Assembly (NCBI GenBank): GCA_030671915.1
Contig: DAOVHN010000038.1
Span: forward strand, 1-9,942
From: Pseudomonadota bacterium
Lineage (GTDB): Bacteria > Pseudomonadota > Alphaproteobacteria > UBA8366 > JADFVY01
Length of the DNA: 9,942 bases
Direction of reading: 5' to 3'
Both the position numbers and the translations under genes were made by a program. Positions 6,558 to 9,942 of this stretch are shown here, piece after piece (within the stretch, counting starts at the first letter, position 1; every line of letters starts with the position of its first letter). The notes under the pieces are model-generated. The model had not been told where the DNA came from. It was given only the letters and a program-made list of their open reading frames with translations, and searched no databases.

Positions 6558-8903
6558 ATGAGCGACAGCGGAATCGGCGCACGGGTCAAGCGCAAGGAGG
6601 ATGAGCGGCATCTGCACGGGCGGGGGCGGTTCGTGTCCGACATCCTGCTGCCCAACCTGCATGATGTGGCCTTCCTGCGCAGCCCGCTGGCGCATGGGCG
6701 CATCCGCGGCATCGACATTCCCGACGATCTGAAATCGCAGGTCTATACGGCCGCCGATCTGGCGGACGTGACGCCGGTCCGCGCGGTGGCGACGGTGCCG
6801 GGCTTCAAGGCGTCCGACTTTCCGCCGCTGGCGACGGACAAGGTGCGCTATGCCGGCGAGGCCATCGCCATGTGCGTGGCGCGCACGCGGGCCGAGGCCG
6901 AGGATATGGTCGATCTGCTCCGCCCCGACCTGGAGGAACTGCCCGCCGTCTGCGACGTCGAGGCGGCGGTCCAGTCCGGTTCTGCCCTGGTGCATGAGGA
7001 CTGGGGCGACAATTTCTTCCTCGACGCGGTGGTCGGCGGCGATTTGGGCGACTTGGAAAAAACCGCGCCGGTCATCGTCGAGCGCGAATACAAGATGGCC
7101 CGCCAGGTGATGAACCCGATGGAGGGCAAGGCGGTGCTGGCCCATTGGGACGATACGGCCAGCCAGCTTGTCGTCTATACCTCCACCCAGGTGCCGCATT
7201 CGATCCGCTCGGGGCTGTCCATGTGCCTGGGGCTGGCGGAAGAGAAAATCCGTGTCATCGCGCCAGATGTCGGCGGCGGATTCGGCTATAAATGCATACT
7301 GCAGCCCGAGGAAATCTGCGTTGCCTGGTTGGCGCTGAAACGACGCCATCCGGTGCGTTGGATCGAGGACCGGCGCGAGCATCTGACCGCCGGCGCCAAC
7401 ACGCGCGAACATTACTACAAGGTCAAGGCCTTCGCAGATGAGCGCGGCAAGCTGCTGGGGCTGGACGCGACCGTCACCATCAGTGTCGGCGCCTATTCGG
7501 TCTGGCCCTTCACCGCGGTGATCGAGGCCGGCCAGGCCGGCGGCAACCTGCCGGGGCCCTATGCCTTCGGCAAGTACCGCTGCCGCACCGTATCGGTCGC
7601 CACCAACAAGCCGCCCTTCACCCCCTATCGCGGGGTGGCCCGGCCCGGCGTCTGTTTCGCCATGGACCTGACGATCGATGCCGTGGCGCGCGAGGTCGGG
7701 CGCGAACCGCATGAGGTGCGGGCGGAAAATCTGGTTCAGCCGGAACAGATGCCGTTTACCAACGTCACCAACAAATTCTACGACAGCGGCGATTATCCCG
7801 CCGGCGTGCGCGAGGCGGTGGAGAAGATCGACGTCGCCGGCATCCGCGGGCGTCAGCAGCAGGGCGAGCCCGACGGCCGCCTGATCGGCGTCGGTTTCGC
7901 GACCTACGTGGAACAGACCGCCCATGGCCGCCCTGTCTTCGGCGCCTGGGGCATCGCCGTGGTGCCGGGTTACGAGAACGCGTCCGTGAAGCTGACCGCC
8001 GATGGCGGGCTGGAAATCCGCGTCGGCGTGCAGAGCCACGGCCAGGGCATGGAAACGACGCTGGCGCAGATCGCCAATACGGAACTCGGCATACCGCTGG
8101 ACCGGATTACGGTGATCCATGGCGACACCGGGACGACACCCTTTTCCACCGGCACCTATGCCTCGCGCGGCATCGTCATGGCCGGCGGCGCGGTGGCGAC
8201 CTGCTGCCGCGAGCTGATCCCGCGCATGGCGCCGATCGCCGCCCATTTTCTGCAATGCAAGCCGGATGAGGTGAGGCTGGAAGGCGGCATGATGAAGGGC
8301 CCGTCCGGTGAAGTGCCGCTGGCCGATGTCGGCCGCGCCTGGTATCTGCGCCCGGACCAGTTGCCCGAGGAAATTAACGAGAGCGGGCTGGAAGTGGTGA
8401 TGGGCTACAAACCCGGCATCGAGACCGGTGTGTTCGGCTACGCCACCCATGCCGTGACGGTTGCGGTGGACCCTGACCTTGGCCAGGTCGAAATCCTGGA
8501 CTATGTAATCGTCGAGGATTGCGGCACGCTGATCAACCCGATGGTCGTGGAAGGTCAGACGTATGGCGGCGCGGCGCAGGGCATCGGCACCGCGCTTTAC
8601 GAGGAAATGCCCTATTCGCCACAGGGCCAGCCGCTGGCCTCGACGCTGGCGGACTACATCCTGCCCGGGCCGACCGAAGTGCCGAAGATCCGCATCTTTC
8701 ATACCGAAACCCCTTCGCCCTACACCACGCACGGCCAGAAGGGCGTCGGCGAGGGCGGCGCGATTGCGCCCCATGCGGCCATCGGTAACGCCATCAACGA
8801 CGCGCTGAAACCGTTGGGCGCGGAGGTTGGCGAGACCCCGATGACGCCACACCGGATCCTCGATGCGATCCAGGCGGCCAAGGCGAAGGCGGCGGCGGAA
8901 TGA
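6558..8903 (+). CDS. Xanthine dehydrogenase/CO dehydrogenase-like molybdopterin-binding large subunit (CoxL-like, form II type), 781 aa
   Basis: This is the catalytic subunit of a three-subunit molybdenum hydroxylase. Seen: an N-terminal VKRKEDERHLHGRGRFVSD (10-28) as in CoxL-like proteins, RYAGEAIAMCVA (about 96-107), MNPMEGKAVLA, the molybdopterin-contacting DVGGGFGYK (237-245), an active-site loop PYRGVARP (356-363), GQGMETTLAQIA, and the final GQKGVGEGG with E732 as the catalytic base. CO dehydrogenase (form I) carries AYRCSFR with a Cu-bound cysteine. That cysteine is absent here, so CO oxidation is unlikely and the substrate (an aldehyde or heterocycle) is unknown. The ATG at 6558 follows an in-frame TAG at 6546 and has no clear Shine-Dalgarno sequence; no better start preserves the N-terminal motif. 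Its stop overlaps the next gene (ATGA). Cofactor maturation genes are not in the window. Confidence 0.93.
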   Translation: MSDSGIGARVKRKEDERHLHGRGRFVSDILLPNLHDVAFLRSPLAHGRIRGIDIPDDLKSQVYTAADLADVTPVRAVATVPGFKASDFPPLATDKVRYAGEAIAMCVARTRAEAEDMVDLLRPDLEELPAVCDVEAAVQSGSALVHEDWGDNFFLDAVVGGDLGDLEKTAPVIVEREYKMARQVMNPMEGKAVLAHWDDTASQLVVYTSTQVPHSIRSGLSMCLGLAEEKIRVIAPDVGGGFGYKCILQPEEICVAWLALKRRHPVRWIEDRREHLTAGANTREHYYKVKAFADERGKLLGLDATVTISVGAYSVWPFTAVIEAGQAGGNLPGPYAFGKYRCRTVSVATNKPPFTPYRGVARPGVCFAMDLTIDAVAREVGREPHEVRAENLVQPEQMPFTNVTNKFYDSGDYPAGVREAVEKIDVAGIRGRQQQGEPDGRLIGVGFATYVEQTAHGRPVFGAWGIAVVPGYENASVKLTADGGLEIRVGVQSHGQGMETTLAQIANTELGIPLDRITVIHGDTGTTPFSTGTYASRGIVMAGGAVATCCRELIPRMAPIAAHFLQCKPDEVRLEGGMMKGPSGEVPLADVGRAWYLRPDQLPEEINESGLEVVMGYKPGIETGVFGYATHAVTVAVDPDLGQVEILDYVIVEDCGTLINPMVVEGQTYGGAAQGIGTALYEEMPYSPQGQPLASTLADYILPGPTEVPKIRIFHTETPSPYTTHGQKGVGEGGAIAPHAAIGNAINDALKPLGAEVGETPMTPHRILDAIQAAKAKAAAE

Positions 8904-9715
8904 AGGCGGCGAAGTTCGATTACGAGGCGCCGGCCAGCCTGGACGAGGCGCTCTCGCGACTGGCGGAAAACGGCGGCAAGCCGGTCTCTGGCGGCCAGTC
9001 CATGGGCCCGATGCTGAACATGCGGCTGGCGACGCCCGACCTGCTGGTCGATCTGCGCCGCTTGGACGAACTCAACGGCTACAGCCAGGGTGACGGCAAG
9101 CTGGTGGTCGGCGCGGCCGTCACCCATGCGCAGGTCGAGGACGGCGCGTTGCCCGATGTGACGAAGGGCATGATGGCCTCCGTCGCATCCGATATCGCGT
9201 ACCGCCCGGTCCGCACCCGCGGCACCATCGGCGGCAGCCTGTGCCATGCCGACCCCGCCGCCGACTGGCCAAGCGCGCTGACGGCGCTGGATGCAACATT
9301 GGTCGTGGCGGGAACCGGCGGCACGCGCCGCATCGGCATCGACGATTTCCTGCTGGGCGCCTTCGCAATCGCCCTCAACGAGGGCGAGGTGCTGATTGCC
9401 GTAGAAATTCCCGTCTTGTCCGACGCCGCGCGCTGGGGTTACTTCAAGTTCTGCCGTAAGACCGGCGAATTCGCCGAGACGATCTGCGGTGTGGTGTTCG
9501 ACCCGGCCAACGATATCCGCCGCGTGGTACTGGGCGCGCTGGGCGGCGCGCCGAAGCGGCTGGGCGAACTCGAGGACAGGCTGGGCGACGGCATCCCCGG
9601 CGTGAATGGAATCGCCGCTGCCATCGATGCGCTGGATATTGCCTTCGAACCGGCGCAGCTTGTCATGCACAATACGGCGGTCAGGCGCGCCCTGCGGCAG
9701 GCGTTCGGCTCATGA
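8900..9715 (+). CDS. FAD-binding medium subunit of molybdenum hydroxylase (CoxM-like), 271 aa
   Basis: This subunit holds FAD and passes electrons from the iron-sulfur subunit to the final acceptor. Seen: a MKAAKFDYEAPASLDEAL opening typical of the family, the first FAD loop VSGGQSMGPMLNMR (29-42), a second FAD motif GTIGGSLCHADPAADWP (108-124), then GYFKFCRKTGEFA leading into the C-terminal CO-dehydrogenase flavoprotein domain with VVLGALGGAP. The length is slightly short of the usual 280-290 but all motifs are present. It overlaps the large-subunit gene and the small-subunit gene by ATGA at each end. Confidence 0.94.
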   Translation: MKAAKFDYEAPASLDEALSRLAENGGKPVSGGQSMGPMLNMRLATPDLLVDLRRLDELNGYSQGDGKLVVGAAVTHAQVEDGALPDVTKGMMASVASDIAYRPVRTRGTIGGSLCHADPAADWPSALTALDATLVVAGTGGTRRIGIDDFLLGAFAIALNEGEVLIAVEIPVLSDAARWGYFKFCRKTGEFAETICGVVFDPANDIRRVVLGALGGAPKRLGELEDRLGDGIPGVNGIAAAIDALDIAFEPAQLVMHNTAVRRALRQAFGS

Positions 9716-9942
9716 AGACCATCACGCTCACCGTCAATGGCGAGAAGATCACCGCGGCGGTGGAGCCGCGCACCCATCTGGGCGACTTCCTGCGCGGCCA
9801 TATGCAGCTTACCGGCACCCATCTGGGCTGTGAGCATGGCGTTTGCGGCGCCTGCACGGTGCTGATCGACGGCGCGCCGGCGCGGTCCTGCATCAACTTT
9901 GCGGTGGCCTGCGACGGGCAGGAAATCACCACCATCGAGGGC
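9712..9942 (+). CDS. [2Fe-2S] small subunit of molybdenum hydroxylase (CoxS-like), N-terminal part (runs off right edge)
   Basis: Seventy-seven codons are visible with no stop. The protein is a plant-type ferredoxin domain: MKTITLTVNGEKITAAVEPR, then THLGDFLRGHMQLTGTHLGC, and cluster cysteines C40, C45, C48 and C60 in the CxxxxCxxC...C arrangement (GCEHGVCGAC, then SC). In this family a second, four-helix [2Fe-2S] domain follows and would lie outside the window. The two clusters carry electrons from the molybdenum centre to FAD. The ATG overlaps the CoxM-like stop. The order is large-medium-small, whereas classical CO dehydrogenase operons run coxM-coxS-coxL. Confidence 0.95.
   Translation, partial: MKTITLTVNGEKITAAVEPRTHLGDFLRGHMQLTGTHLGCEHGVCGACTVLIDGAPARSCINFAVACDGQEITTIEG

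Noticed and set aside
6594..6603. Perfect AAGGAGG directly followed by ATG inside the CoxL-like gene
   Set aside because: The ATG is out of frame with the gene and touches the motif with no spacer. The sequence encodes the conserved basic/acidic KRKEDE stretch, so the match is coincidental.
5919..8852. 977-codon open frame on the minus strand opposite rmlD and the CoxL-like gene
   Set aside because: It is antisense to two well-supported genes. Its translation is rich in His, Arg, Gly and Ala with no recognisable domain, as expected from GC-rich codon bias.
6558..8903. Naming the large subunit CO dehydrogenase CoxL
   Set aside because: The AYRCSFR loop with the copper-binding cysteine is absent; the loop reads PYRGVARP. 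Only a CoxL-like, form-II-type label is supported.
1..9942. CRISPR arrays, tRNA or rRNA genes, insertion sequences, attachment sites
   Set aside because: Reading through the window I saw no spaced direct repeats, no tRNA-like stretches, no transposase motifs and no long terminal inverted repeats. Non-coding space totals only about 0.5 kb.

Overview
The window is GC-rich, tightly packed bacterial DNA. Strong third-position GC bias, ATGA start/stop overlaps and the gene repertoire suggest an alphaproteobacterium, perhaps Rhodospirillales-like. This placement is inferred from style only, since no taxonomic marker is present. It joins a cell-surface polysaccharide region (about 1-6455) to a molybdenum-hydroxylase operon (6558 to the right edge).

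Left part, minus strand. From the right, a short gene for a signal-peptide/one-TM protein with an AYIGPGAG motif (2547-2816) is followed by a three-TM protein resembling the EMC3/TMCO1 (DUF106) branch of the Oxa1 superfamily (1757-2524) and a PAPS-dependent-type sulfotransferase (634-1743). The three are closely spaced and look like one transcript. After a 152-bp AT-richer gap comes the start of a DegT/DnrJ/EryC1-family sugar aminotransferase (1-481), which runs off the left edge.

Centre, plus strand. A 240-bp divergent control region (2817-3056) carries a candidate promoter for rmlB and a weaker one for the minus-strand cassette. The complete dTDP-L-rhamnose pathway follows in the order rmlB-rmlA-rmlC-rmlD, every junction being an ATGA overlap. 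RmlA makes dTDP-glucose from glucose-1-phosphate and dTTP. RmlB makes the 4-keto-6-deoxy sugar, RmlC epimerises it and RmlD reduces it to dTDP-L-rhamnose. With the aminotransferase and sulfotransferase this points to O-antigen, capsule or exopolysaccharide synthesis, possibly of a modified or sulfated glycan.

Right part, plus strand. After a 102-bp gap with a good sigma-70-like promoter lie a CoxL-like large molybdopterin subunit, a CoxM-like FAD subunit and the start of a CoxS-like [2Fe-2S] subunit, cut at the right edge. The large subunit has a PYRGVARP loop where CO dehydrogenase has AYRCSFR, so it is a form-II-like hydroxylase of unknown substrate. I see no RNA genes, IS elements, CRISPR arrays or attachment sites. 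The least ordinary item is the small membrane-protein/sulfotransferase cassette.
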